Below are positions 45,632 through 54,806 of a stretch of 64,000 nucleotides of DNA, piece after piece. The position numbers and the translations under genes were made by a program. Below the pieces are notes generated by a model. That model was not told the DNA's origin and ran no database searches. It saw only the letters and a list, made by a program, of their open reading frames with translations. This DNA is from JADCRZ01 sp037718865 (GTDB lineage Bacteria > Bacteroidota > Bacteroidia > Chitinophagales > Chitinophagaceae). The first letter of the stretch is position 1; each line of letters starts with the position of its first letter. The DNA is taken from the NCBI GenBank assembly GCA_037718865.1, contig JBBJMP010000002.1, forward strand, positions 62,001-126,000, given 5' to 3'.

Positions 45632-46783
45632 ATGAAAGTGTTAATTGTACATACCAGCTATAAATATAAGGGAGGGGAAGATACTGTAGTCGCGGAAGAA
45701 ATGGAGTTGTTGAAGATCAACGGTGTTACGGTTGAGTTACTGCAATTTAATAATAATCATAATTCCTTTTTCAAGATCTTGCAGCTCCCGTTTAATCTCC
45801 TTTCCTATTTAAAAACCAAAAAAAAATTAAAGGCCTATCCGGCAGATGTAGTCCATATTCATAACCTGCACTTTGCAGCTTCAGCTTCTGTGTTATATGC
45901 CATAAAAAGAAGCAAAATCCCTTTTGTAATGACGCTGCATAATTACCGGTTGCTTTGCCCATCCGCTACCTTGTCAAGTAAAGGAAAATTGTTTCTCGTT
46001 TCCATTCAACAAAAATTTCCCTGGAAGGCGATAGCGCAAAAGGTTTATAAAAACTCTGCCTTTTTAACTTTCTGGGTTGCTTTATCTATGAAGGTGCACC
46101 AGCGAATAGGCACATGGCGGTTGTGTCGCCGTTACATTGTATTGAGCCCACATGCCAGGAAATTGTTCCTGGAATCTAATATGGCGATTACAAATGACCG
46201 GCTCACGGTAAAGCCCAATTTTTGCACAGCTCCGTTATCGTTCCAACCCGTAGAGGACAATTACTTTCTGTATGTCGGCCGCCTGATCGAAGAAAAAGGC
46301 ACACAACTCTTACTGAACGTTTTTGCTTCATGCGGATATAAAATTAAAATTGCCGGCGATGGGCCTTTGAGAAATGAAGTCATCAGTTATAGCGATCGCT
46401 TTCCCAATATTGAGTTCCTTGGTGCATTAAAAAAAGCAGAAATATTCAAATTGCTGGGCAGTTGCTCTGCCCTTATTTTTCCTTCAATATGGTATGAAGG
46501 CATGCCACTAACCATTATTGAAGCATTTGCCTGCGGTGCACCGGTTATCAGCTCTAAAATGGGTGCCATGGAAAATATGATTACGCATAATTACAACGGT
46601 CTGCATTTTGAGCCGGCCAGCAAAGATGATCTCATAAGGAAGCTGGATGAATGGCAGGGTATCAACAGGGAAGGAAAAGATATCTATCGCAGGAATGCCC
46701 GGGCAACCTATGAGCAATACTACACACCGGAGAAAAATTTTGAACAATTAATGGATATCTATAATTCAGCAATAAATGAATAA
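45632..46783 (+). CDS. GT4 glycosyltransferase
   Basis: The 383-residue GT-B protein has the donor-binding segment of GT4: YVGRLIEEKGTQLLL (about 214-228) and EGMPLTIIEAFACGAPVISS (about 289-308), with the EX7E-like pair Glu289/Glu297. The N-terminal domain has VLIVHTSYKYKGGEDT and VVHIHNLHF. It retains configuration while adding a sugar from a nucleotide donor. Its stop overlaps the next start by 8 bases, indicating coupling with the GT26 gene. Confidence 0.92.
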   Translation: MKVLIVHTSYKYKGGEDTVVAEEMELLKINGVTVELLQFNNNHNSFFKILQLPFNLLSYLKTKKKLKAYPADVVHIHNLHFAASASVLYAIKRSKIPFVMTLHNYRLLCPSATLSSKGKLFLVSIQQKFPWKAIAQKVYKNSAFLTFWVALSMKVHQRIGTWRLCRRYIVLSPHARKLFLESNMAITNDRLTVKPNFCTAPLSFQPVEDNYFLYVGRLIEEKGTQLLLNVFASCGYKIKIAGDGPLRNEVISYSDRFPNIEFLGALKKAEIFKLLGSCSALIFPSIWYEGMPLTIIEAFACGAPVISSKMGAMENMITHNYNGLHFEPASKDDLIRKLDEWQGINREGKDIYRRNARATYEQYYTPEKNFEQLMDIYNSAINE

Positions 46784-47546
46784 GAAAGCGTTACTAAGCC
46801 TGTCCGTTAGTACGGGTGCATACAATGAGTTTGTAGACCGGATCATAGCGTTGGCCTATGAACAAAAATACAGATATGTCTGTGTGGCCAATGTACACAT
46901 GCTGATAGAAACGTATTTTAACCCTGAATTCGCCGCCGTCGTTAACGATGCAGATGTAATTTCACCTGATGGAAAGCCGCTGACATGGGCCCTGCGCCTG
47001 TTTTATAATGTCAGGCAGGACAGGGTAGCGGGTATGGATCTGTTACCGGATTTATTACAACAGGCCGAAAGTAAAAGGTTGCCGGTTTATTTTTACGGAG
47101 GTACAAATGCTTTATTAAGCCAAACAAAAGAATTCGTTACTACCCGGTATCCGTCCCTGCATATAGCCGGCTTATATAGTCCGCCGTTCAGAACGATAAC
47201 CTTGGAAGAAGAGCAGGTTATTGTTCAACGAATAAATGATAGCGGAGCCAGGCTGGTATTTGTTGTATTGGGGTGTCCGAAACAGGAAAAGTGGATAGTT
47301 GGCATGAAAGGAAGAATCAACGCTGTCATGATCGGTGTTGGAGGTGCTCTGCCCGTTTTAGCAGGTATGCAAAAACGGGCACCCAGCTGGATGCAGCAGG
47401 CGGGCTTTGAATGGCTGTTCCGGCTTTCACAGGAGCCCAAACGATTGTTTAAGCGCTATGCCGTTACAAACACGCTGTTTATTTATTTGCTTACCAAAGA
47501 ATTAATCAAAATGCGGCTGCTGAGAAAGAAGCCCGCTGTCGTATAA
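46776..47546 (+). CDS. WecG/TagA/CpsF-family glycosyltransferase (GT26)
   Basis: The 256-residue protein has the GT26 landmarks VCVANVHMLIETY (about 30-42), SPDGKPLTWAL (about 63-73), DRVAGMDLLPDLL (about 81-93) and the C-terminal GVGGALPVLAGMQKRAP plus WLFRLSQEPKRLFKRY (about 214-229). These enzymes add N-acetylmannosaminuronate, N-acetylmannosamine or a related sugar to a lipid-linked first sugar. It overlaps the GT4 gene by 8 bases. Confidence 0.92.
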   Translation: MNKKALLSLSVSTGAYNEFVDRIIALAYEQKYRYVCVANVHMLIETYFNPEFAAVVNDADVISPDGKPLTWALRLFYNVRQDRVAGMDLLPDLLQQAESKRLPVYFYGGTNALLSQTKEFVTTRYPSLHIAGLYSPPFRTITLEEEQVIVQRINDSGARLVFVVLGCPKQEKWIVGMKGRINAVMIGVGGALPVLAGMQKRAPSWMQQAGFEWLFRLSQEPKRLFKRYAVTNTLFIYLLTKELIKMRLLRKKPAVV

Positions 47547-47608
47547 CGGCGGCCTCGTTTCGTTGCAGCATATTACTCCGTATTCATCTTTTCAATTTAC
47601 CCGTTATT

Positions 47609-48997
47609 ATGAACAATCGATTTTTGCGTTTAATACAAGTTTGTGTATTAACCCTGGATTTATTAACCTTGAATTTGCTGGTCATTTTATCCCAGTCGTG
47701 GATGGAGCGGGTCAACGGAGCTTACAGCTTGGAGTATGCGCGATTTTGGGTATGGTTAAACGCCAGCTGGATCCTGGTAACATGGCTAAGTAATCTATAT
47801 TACGAAAAGCATATCATATCGTTTGAGAATTTTTCAAGGCGTTCCATGCATGCTTACTTTTACTGGGTAGTGCTGCTCATGATGTACTTATTCTTCACCC
47901 ATCAGTTCGGTCTTTCCCGGTTATTTATCGCTATTATATTTATGTGCCAGGGGATCATGCTTCTGATAAACCGGTTTATCTATTTACTGATACGTTCCTA
48001 TTATAAACGCCGCAACCTGTTTATTCGGAAAGTCATGATCATTGGCTATAACGACACGGCAAAAAAACTTGTTTCTTACCTGGAAGAAGAAGGCATGAAT
48101 ACAGAAATAGTAGGTTTTTGCGAGGAGCCGGAAAATGTTTACGAACTGTCAAACTATCCAATCGTCAGTTCAATCGCTAATACGATAGAAGTATCGCACC
48201 ATCACCGGGTTAATGAAATATATTCTACTATAGCCCCGGAGCAGGATTCAGGCATATACCAATTAATGAAAGAGGCCGATCAGGCTTGCATACACTTTCG
48301 GCTCATACCTGACCTGAGCTATTTTGTAAAAAGAGTGGTATACATCAGTTACCTGAAAGATATGCCTGTTTTATCCCTGCGACAGGAGCCACTGAGCGAT
48401 GCAGGGAACCGTATTAGAAAACGTTTATTTGATATCATATTCAGCATTGCGGTGATTGTATTTTTATTATCCTGGCTGGTACCTTTGTTGGCATTGTTTA
48501 TATGGCTTGATTCCCGCGGGCCAATATTCTTTAAACAACCCCGCACCGGCCAGGGCAAAAAAACATTTAATTGTTTTAAGTTCAGAAGCATGAGGGAGAG
48601 TAAAGATGCACACACGATGCAGGCTAGCCGGAATGATAAGCGTTTGACGAGGCTTGGAAAATTTATACGTAAAACAAGCTTGGACGAAATGCCACAGTTC
48701 TTCAATGTGTTGCGGGGTGACATGAGTGTGGTAGGCCCGCGGCCCCACATGTTAAAGCACACCAATGATTATTCAAAACTGATTGACCAGTATATGGTGC
48801 GGCAATTTTTGAAACCGGGCATTACCGGATGGGCGCAAATTAATGGTTTCAGAGGCGAGACAAGAACTATAGAAGAGATGGAGGGAAGGGTGGACCATGA
48901 TATCTGGTATATGGAAAATTGGGGCTTATGGCTGGACTTGCGTATTATTTTTTTAACCGGCTTTAATGTATTTAAAGGGGAAAAAAAGGCATTCTGA
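47609..48997 (+). CDS. Polyprenyl glycosylphosphotransferase (WcaJ/CpsE-like)
   Basis: The 462-residue protein has four or five N-terminal membrane segments (about 10-125), a CoA-binding-like domain (VMIIGYNDTAKKLVSYL) and a C-terminal sugar transferase with FNCFKFRSM, KTSLDEMPQFFNVLRGDMS and GPRPHM. It transfers a hexose-1-phosphate to undecaprenyl phosphate and so starts the repeat unit. As the last gene of the operon it marks the end of the EPS locus; the 187 bases behind it hold no strong terminator. Confidence 0.93.
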   Translation: MNNRFLRLIQVCVLTLDLLTLNLLVILSQSWMERVNGAYSLEYARFWVWLNASWILVTWLSNLYYEKHIISFENFSRRSMHAYFYWVVLLMMYLFFTHQFGLSRLFIAIIFMCQGIMLLINRFIYLLIRSYYKRRNLFIRKVMIIGYNDTAKKLVSYLEEEGMNTEIVGFCEEPENVYELSNYPIVSSIANTIEVSHHHRVNEIYSTIAPEQDSGIYQLMKEADQACIHFRLIPDLSYFVKRVVYISYLKDMPVLSLRQEPLSDAGNRIRKRLFDIIFSIAVIVFLLSWLVPLLALFIWLDSRGPIFFKQPRTGQGKKTFNCFKFRSMRESKDAHTMQASRNDKRLTRLGKFIRKTSLDEMPQFFNVLRGDMSVVGPRPHMLKHTNDYSKLIDQYMVRQFLKPGITGWAQINGFRGETRTIEEMEGRVDHDIWYMENWGLWLDLRIIFLTGFNVFKGEKKAF

Positions 48998-49184
48998 GGA
49001 TCACTTTCACTTTTTGTATCGAAGCAATCCCTTCCCTAATCCATCATCAATATGATCTCACATCTTTACATTATCTACTTCTCTGCTAAATGTAACTTCC
49101 TTGAAATTCATCACTGCCAGTTGGGATGATGGCCATCCGTGATCACCTGACTGACATACCCAACTCCGGCAGCGGGATGAAGGT

Positions 49185-51362
49185 TTAAAACCTTAATTTA
49201 ATACCTCCATTTACAACAAAGCCTTCGGTATGAGTCCAGATCTCATCAAAGGTAGGGTTGAGGTGTGAGCCGTTTACTACATTTTTATACCTGCCCTGTC
49301 TGGTGTCGGTGAAGTTTTCAAAATTCACGTACAGGGAAAATCGCGTAAATATCTTTTCGGCCATAAAGCCTAATTCCTCGAAAGCGGGTGTCCGTGATCC
49401 ATCACTTAAATACTGCCGTCCTGTAAAGTATCCTTCCAAGCCTAATTTAATTGCTCCTTCCTTCTCATATATCAATGCTGTATTCAATTTATGCTTTGGA
49501 ACCAGAGGCAGGAAGGGCTGACCGCTTAAATACCTCGCTCTGCTGTCTGTGAACGTATAACCCAGGAACAGTTTGAAGTTCTCCCTGTAAATGAGCCTGG
49601 CATTTGTTTCAAAACCTTTGCTATGAACCGGTTGAACAGCATTTTTAAAGCTAAGGTTGCCGAATCCGTCATTTGACAATACCAGTGGATTATCTATCAT
49701 CGTAAAAAAGAACATGTGATTGAAAGTAAATTCCAGGTTGTTACCCACAGTTGTTTTAAAGTTCACATCTGTAGTTCCTCCATAACTTTTTTCAGACTTT
49801 ACATGGTTTAACTGGGCTACATGGTTGTACTGTATCCGCTCAGTTTCTTCTGTAAAAAGAGTGGGTGTTTTATACCCCATTCCACCACCTGTTCTTGATG
49901 ACCATTTGGGATGGAATTTAATTAATAATGAAATCCTGGGCAACAAGAAGAATTCTGTATTCGAATACGTCGAATTTTTATAATTAGCCACATCCAGCCG
50001 TAAGCCACTCTCCAGCTTTACATTGTCTGTTGCATCCAAAGTATGCTGGGCATAGATACCTCCCGTATTTACTTTATTGCTCCTGCTACCGATGCTTACA
50101 TCCTTTTCTCTGAAGTTGCTGTAAATAAAATTACCTCCAATGACTAACGCGTATTTATCGGCACTGGTAACATAAGATGCATCTGTATATGCATTGTAAT
50201 CTGTACCTGCAAAAGTGTAAGAAGGAATATTTATCCTACGATCAAAAATGCTGAAACTCTGTTTAACTACTAATCTTCTGTTATCGCCCATTTTCTTATC
50301 GAGTTCGAAGGTGCTGATGTTTCGATGGGTTTCGTTCTTTTCTATATACTGATGCAAGGCATCCGCCGATTTCCTGATCACCTGTATATCACCCCCTGAC
50401 CTTTCAGCACTGGTAAAACTGTTTCCTATTGTTATAGTAGTCTTTTCATCCAAATAAACAAACAGCTTAGGATGAAGGGTGAGCTCATTCGATCTGGGAA
50501 CTTCTGTAAATTCATCCTTATCCACATCGTAGGCTTTTTGCCTGTTATAAAGAGCCAGCAGCGTAAACCCTAATTTTTTTCCTCTTCCTGAACTAAAGCT
50601 CCCGATATTACTTTGGCCTATGTTAGATTGATTAAGAATAAAGCTGTATTCCGGTTTAGATCCGGGTGTTTTTGAAATAAAGTTTACCACACCGGCGATG
50701 GCACCACCACCAAACAGCGGAGAAGCCGGGCCTTTTATGATCTCTACCTGTTTCAAATCTATCGGTGGAATTTCCAACACACTTAATCCACTGGAAAAGT
50801 TACCGAAGTTTGCGAACCCGTCTTTTAAGAGTTGCGTATACCTGCCATCAAGGCCTTGTATCCTGATGCTTGCATTGCCTGAAGTAGCAGAAGTTTGTTG
50901 TACCTGTATGCCTGTACTTTCATGTAACAGCATAGCAACATTAGCAGGTCGCATGTTGCTTTTTTCGTCAATTTCTTCAAACCCGATAGTCTCTACTCTT
51001 GTAGGTACATTAGCTATCGTTCTGCTGGTTCGCGTTGACTGGACTATGATCTCTTCCATCTCCTGGGCGTCACTTTCCATTTCAATCTCTACAATGCCTG
51101 ACGGATAAGGGATGTTTATTTTTGTTTCGTTTCTCTTATACCCTACGGCGGTAGCAACCAATACATAACTACCCTTTGTTTGAAAGGCGATAGGTGTTAT
51201 GCCCAGAGTATCGGTTGAATATCCTTTGGTTGTGCCTTTAATTAAAATGCTTGCTAAGAGGGGAATGTCGTTCTCTCCGCCTGTTATTTTTATACTAAGT
51301 GTTTGCTGGGCCCGGATATGTATGGTAATAGCCGAAAATAATAAGAATATAAATAGTCGCAT
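49185..51362 (-). CDS. TonB-dependent receptor (Cir/BtuB-like) with carboxypeptidase-like N-terminal domain
   Basis: The 725-residue outer-membrane protein has a signal peptide (1-18), a CarboxypepD_reg-like domain (about 20-95), a plug with SIRIQGLDGRYTQLLKDG (about 163-180) and VEIIKGPASPLFGGGAIAGV (about 209-228), and a 22-strand barrel ending in Phe (GGIKLRF). It lacks a SusD partner, so it is more like metallophore, heme or vitamin receptors than a glycan SusC. Ligand unknown. A good -7 promoter box lies 47 bases before the start. Confidence 0.92.
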   Translation of the reverse strand: MRLFIFLLFSAITIHIRAQQTLSIKITGGENDIPLLASILIKGTTKGYSTDTLGITPIAFQTKGSYVLVATAVGYKRNETKINIPYPSGIVEIEMESDAQEMEEIIVQSTRTSRTIANVPTRVETIGFEEIDEKSNMRPANVAMLLHESTGIQVQQTSATSGNASIRIQGLDGRYTQLLKDGFANFGNFSSGLSVLEIPPIDLKQVEIIKGPASPLFGGGAIAGVVNFISKTPGSKPEYSFILNQSNIGQSNIGSFSSGRGKKLGFTLLALYNRQKAYDVDKDEFTEVPRSNELTLHPKLFVYLDEKTTITIGNSFTSAERSGGDIQVIRKSADALHQYIEKNETHRNISTFELDKKMGDNRRLVVKQSFSIFDRRINIPSYTFAGTDYNAYTDASYVTSADKYALVIGGNFIYSNFREKDVSIGSRSNKVNTGGIYAQHTLDATDNVKLESGLRLDVANYKNSTYSNTEFFLLPRISLLIKFHPKWSSRTGGGMGYKTPTLFTEETERIQYNHVAQLNHVKSEKSYGGTTDVNFKTTVGNNLEFTFNHMFFFTMIDNPLVLSNDGFGNLSFKNAVQPVHSKGFETNARLIYRENFKLFLGYTFTDSRARYLSGQPFLPLVPKHKLNTALIYEKEGAIKLGLEGYFTGRQYLSDGSRTPAFEELGFMAEKIFTRFSLYVNFENFTDTRQGRYKNVVNGSHLNPTFDEIWTHTEGFVVNGGIKLRF

Positions 51363-51408
51363 GACTTAATCCTAATCAAAATAATATCAGTTAATTATTT
51401 ATCAGGTG

Positions 51409-51416
51409 CAAAGGTA
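51409..51416 (-). promoter_or_regulatory. Promoter -7 box of the TonB receptor gene
   Basis: On the - strand TACCTTTG is followed by C, an exact TAnnTTTG match, 47 bases before the start codon. No clear -33 TTTG is found at the normal distance. Confidence 0.5.
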
Positions 51417-51548
51417 ATCGATTTTTGTCCCTATGTTTTGTTCTTATAGTAGCTAATGTAAATAAACTTTAGTATTTTAGGCAAGGGCACTGTATGAAAC
51501 CTTCCTTATGTAAGCTTCAAGTTTATCAGATACTATAAATAAGAAGTT

Positions 51549-51745
51549 ATGTTATACCTGCTGTGGAGCTTATTGAATATAGCGTTGGTCGTGTACTTTA
51601 CCTGGAATCCATATCTATTGTTGCTGGCAAAACTGCCATAGCAAACAAATACAGGTTTAAGGTTGACAGTATATTTGAATGGAGACTGTTCAGAGCAACA
51701 GTTTATAGTCAATCAGAATCTTCAAACCATATCGTAGACTTATAA
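51549..51745 (+). pseudogene. Remnant of a small Bacteroidota membrane protein gene
   Basis: Frame one from ATG 51549 gives MLYLLWSLLNIALVVYFTW and stops after 30 codons. The neighbouring frame, ending at 51743-51745, gives FKVDSIFEWRLFRATVYSQS. Together they resemble the two ends of a conserved Bacteroidota small membrane protein of about 180 residues, seen from memory, with the middle deleted. The rest of this 427-base gap (51363-51789) contains the TonB receptor promoter and no other gene. Confidence 0.4.
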
Positions 51746-51789
51746 CAAATTGGAAAAAATGAAGATTATTAATATAGACGTCAAAAACG

Positions 51790-52641
51790 TCATTTGTTCA
51801 ATAAATCTTTATAGCTGATCAATTGAATCTTCTTTTTGCTGATTGCTTCTATAACCTTCTCATCTGTCCACAGATCGGTAACGCCCTGGCGGTCAATAGC
51901 TACGCTTTCATAACCGATATGATGAATGGCCCGCAGTTCCGGTGAATCCAAACCTGGATGGTCAACAAAGAGGTAGGTCTTTCCATTCTCCAGCTTGTTA
52001 AGCATATTGATGAAGCTTTGCCTCTTTTCACTTAAAGTGGCATGGGGCCCGTCATACCCAATTCCTATTACGCCAAATTCCCGGGGTTCGATGTCGATGT
52101 TATATTCTTTTGCAAGCTTTTTAACCATAGTCTTTACCGAATCGCTGATATCGGTACAACCCATATGTCCGGACAGGTGACTGATCCGCGGTATTTTTTT
52201 TAATGCCAACTCAATTTGTGCCCTGAACTCTTTTTCGATATCCTTCAGATCCCAGTTATTTTCCATAATTGCATTACCCGGATAATTTTTATTTGCCCTT
52301 ACCATAGGAAAAAAATATCCGTCTTTGTCTTTAAGGCTGGGACAATCCGATAAAGGCCTCCATTTTACGTTATCCCATTCGCTGGTCAGGGCAAGGTGAA
52401 GGCCCACATCTACCCCACTGTTATTGTTCAACATGGTCACTGCTTCCGGGAACCAGGGAGAAGGTGCAATGACTTCAATACTTCTTTCAATTCCATTCTT
52501 GTAACATTTGATGAGCGCTTCGTTACCTGAATGCGAGTAACCCATATCATCACCCCTGACAATGAGGCGGACTGGAGGAAGCTGAGCCGAAGCATTTATC
52601 ATACAGACCAATAGCAGGAACGGCCATAGTAGTTTCTTCAT
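51790..52641 (-). CDS. Secreted ChbG/HpnK (YdjC) family deacetylase
   Basis: The 283-residue protein has a signal peptide (1-19). The YdjC fold is recognised by LIVRGDDMGYSHSGNEAL (about 26-43, with the metal-binding Asp pair), DVGLHLALTSEW (about 96-107) and the His motif HLSGHMGC (about 155-162). ChbG removes an acetyl group from chito-oligosaccharides; the exported form could act on peptidoglycan, chitin or EPS fragments. It lies 43 bases downstream of the ECF sigma gene on the same strand. Confidence 0.87.
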   Translation of the reverse strand: MKKLLWPFLLLVCMINASAQLPPVRLIVRGDDMGYSHSGNEALIKCYKNGIERSIEVIAPSPWFPEAVTMLNNNSGVDVGLHLALTSEWDNVKWRPLSDCPSLKDKDGYFFPMVRANKNYPGNAIMENNWDLKDIEKEFRAQIELALKKIPRISHLSGHMGCTDISDSVKTMVKKLAKEYNIDIEPREFGVIGIGYDGPHATLSEKRQSFINMLNKLENGKTYLFVDHPGLDSPELRAIHHIGYESVAIDRQGVTDLWTDEKVIEAISKKKIQLISYKDLLNK

Positions 52642-52684
52642 GCTAAAATTTTATTATAAGCAAAGTATGCGTGATTTTTTTAAG

Positions 52685-53233
52685 TTAAGCAGCAATCAAT
52701 GCTCTTAACTGTCCATATGCTTTGCGGATTTTTGTCTTTACTGTTCCCTGAGGCATCTTAAGTAAATCAGCTATTTCCTGATGACTATACCCGTAAAAAA
52801 AGCTAAGCTCAATTAAATTCCGCAAGTCAGGCGTTAGGTTTAAAACCGTTCTACGGATATCGTCTGCATCTATTTTGTGATACGGATTTAACGGCTCTGT
52901 ATCCGTCAGACTTTCCCATTCCAACGTTTTTGCGTTTATTTTATATCCTTTCTGCCTGAGCAGATCATAGGCCTCATTCCTTGCTATAGTAAGCATCCAG
53001 GTAAATAAACGACCCTTCGATGCTTCATACAAAGCCATTTTAGTGTATACTTTAATAAATACATTTTGCAATATGTCTGCTGCTAAATCTCTTTCCCTAA
53101 CAATAGAGGCGATGCAGTTTAACAGTGCACCCCCGTAATGATCATACAAATAGTTAAAGGCGTTAATGTCCCTTTTCAATATCCCTGCAATTAAATTTTC
53201 CTCTGTGTAGATTATACCTTTACCATTCACCAT
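52685..53233 (-). CDS. ECF-type RNA polymerase sigma factor
   Basis: The 182-residue protein has sigma region 2 (DILQNVFIKVYTKMALYEASKG-type segment, then LFTWMLTIARNEAYDLLRQK) and region 4 (SFFYGYSHQEIADLL, MPQGTVKTKIRKAYGQLR). No anti-sigma gene follows; a deacetylase gene is next instead. The start codon is part of an inverted repeat. Target promoters unknown; its own operon is a likely one. Confidence 0.92.
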   Translation of the reverse strand: MVNGKGIIYTEENLIAGILKRDINAFNYLYDHYGGALLNCIASIVRERDLAADILQNVFIKVYTKMALYEASKGRLFTWMLTIARNEAYDLLRQKGYKINAKTLEWESLTDTEPLNPYHKIDADDIRRTVLNLTPDLRNLIELSFFYGYSHQEIADLLKMPQGTVKTKIRKAYGQLRALIAA

Positions 53234-53280
53234 GAACCAGTATTATAAATATTTAAAACAGCAACAGAAATGCTGGTTCA
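53233..53280 (-). promoter_or_regulatory. Inverted repeat at the start codon of the sigma gene
   Basis: TGAACCAG (53233-53240) and CTGGTTCA (53273-53280) pair perfectly, and the match extends imperfectly to 10 of 11. In the mRNA the downstream arm ends one base inside the AUG. The 342-base region beyond (to 53575) holds no gene and one terminator. Confidence 0.45.
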
Positions 53281-53515
53281 TACATAGAAGCTGTGAATAG
53301 GAATAATAGCCGCGAACCGAAAGAATTCTTGTAAGTGCAGAAACGATTCTGGTACGGAATTATATTATCGGTTTTCAGAAGAATTGCTAGGAGGCGACCT
53401 GATTTGATTATTACAAGCCGTAAACATAATGAAAGATTTTCGGTATGTCAAGTGTTTCCTTAATTTTACCTAAATTATTGAGACATCTGCTGATATTCCT
53501 GCAAGCACATTAAGC

Positions 53516-53556
53516 AAATGGCCCTCATTGATGTTACACGTTAATGAAGGCCATTT
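53516..53556 (-). terminator. Hairpin terminator of the alcohol dehydrogenase gene
   Basis: AAATGGCCCTCATT (53516-53529) pairs with AATGAAGGCCATTT (53543-53556) with one mismatch, around a 13-base loop, 20 bases behind the stop of the gene at 53576-54745. It may work in both directions. Confidence 0.8.
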
Positions 53557-53575
53557 ATAAAAATAAATAGAATAG

Positions 53576-54745
53576 TCACTTCCAGGGATCCAACACCACT
53601 TTTACGCAATCTTCTTCTTTTTCTTTAAAGATTTTGTATCCGTGTGCTATCTGGGAAAGCGGTAACCGGTGGGTGATGATATCATCAAGTTTCACTTTTC
53701 CATCAATCACATATTGTAATAACTCGTCTATATATTTATGAGCAGGCGCCTGACCTCCTTTCAAGATGATCCCTTTGTCAAAAAATTGACCGATCGGAAA
53801 ATTATCATAGGTAGTTGGATAAACGCCCAATACTGAAACAATACCACCACGTCGAACGGCGCTCATGCAAGCTTCCAGCACTTTTGGGGAACCTTTCTCC
53901 AGGTTGATGACTGATTTGGCGCGGTCAAGCAGGTTACGTTCGGGTTCAAAGCCTACGGCCTCCACGCATACATCGGCGCCACGCCCCTGAGTCAGGGCGC
54001 GCACCTGCTCTACCACGTCCTTTACGCCGTCTTCCCAAAAAATGGTCTCGCAATCGGCGGTGGCCCTTGCCTTGTATAAACGGTATTTTAAGGTATCCAC
54101 AACAATGACTTTTGCTGCACCACGCAACCAGGCACTTTTAGCGGCCATAATTCCCACAGGGCCGGCACCAAAAATGGCTACACTTTCGCCGCCCTTGACC
54201 TCACCCCAATCAATACCCGTATAGCCGGTCGGAAATATATCGGTCAAAAATAAGACCTGTTCATCGGTAAGGTTATCTGGTACGATCCGGGGTCCGTAAT
54301 CGGCATAAGGCACCCTTACATACTCTGCTTGTCCGCCATCATATCCGCCATACAAATCGGTATAGCCGAACAAAGCTCCGCCCTTCTCAGTGAGCAACCC
54401 ACCTTCCGGGCCGTAATGATCGGGGTTCGAATTTTCGCAATGACCTGGTAGATGATGATTACAGAAAAAGCACGTACCACACGCTATCGGGAAAGGCACT
54501 ACTACACGATCGCCTCTTTTAAGGGTAGTGATTGCTGTGCCTACTTCTTCTACAATCCCCATAAATTCATGCCCCAGGGTCATGGGCCGCGGTTGTGGCA
54601 AGCCACCCGAATAAATGTGCAAATCTGATCCGCAAATAGCCGTTGCCGTTACTTTGAGAATAATGTCTCTGTCCTGCTCTATTTTAGGATCATCCACCGT
54701 ATCATATGATACATTTCTGGGTCCATGAATTCTTGCTGCTTTCAT
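53576..54745 (-). CDS. Zinc-dependent alcohol dehydrogenase (formaldehyde-dehydrogenase-like)
   Basis: The 389-residue MDR protein has catalytic Cys in AICGSDLHIY (about 38), GHE in TLGHEFMG, and a complete structural zinc lobe ACGTCFFCNHHLPGHC. FGAGPVGIM is the Rossmann motif. The long insert with KSVINLEKGSPKVLEACM is typical of the glutathione-independent formaldehyde-dehydrogenase-like branch common in soil bacteria. It probably oxidises small alcohols or aldehydes, or a threonine-like substrate. It is followed by a strong hairpin terminator. Confidence 0.87.
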   Translation of the reverse strand: MKAARIHGPRNVSYDTVDDPKIEQDRDIILKVTATAICGSDLHIYSGGLPQPRPMTLGHEFMGIVEEVGTAITTLKRGDRVVVPFPIACGTCFFCNHHLPGHCENSNPDHYGPEGGLLTEKGGALFGYTDLYGGYDGGQAEYVRVPYADYGPRIVPDNLTDEQVLFLTDIFPTGYTGIDWGEVKGGESVAIFGAGPVGIMAAKSAWLRGAAKVIVVDTLKYRLYKARATADCETIFWEDGVKDVVEQVRALTQGRGADVCVEAVGFEPERNLLDRAKSVINLEKGSPKVLEACMSAVRRGGIVSVLGVYPTTYDNFPIGQFFDKGIILKGGQAPAHKYIDELLQYVIDGKVKLDDIITHRLPLSQIAHGYKIFKEKEEDCVKVVLDPWK

Positions 54746-54806
54746 ATTTCGTTAATGTATAAGATGAATAAAAGATTAAGCCAAAGGCTGAACCCGTACC
54801 ACATAA

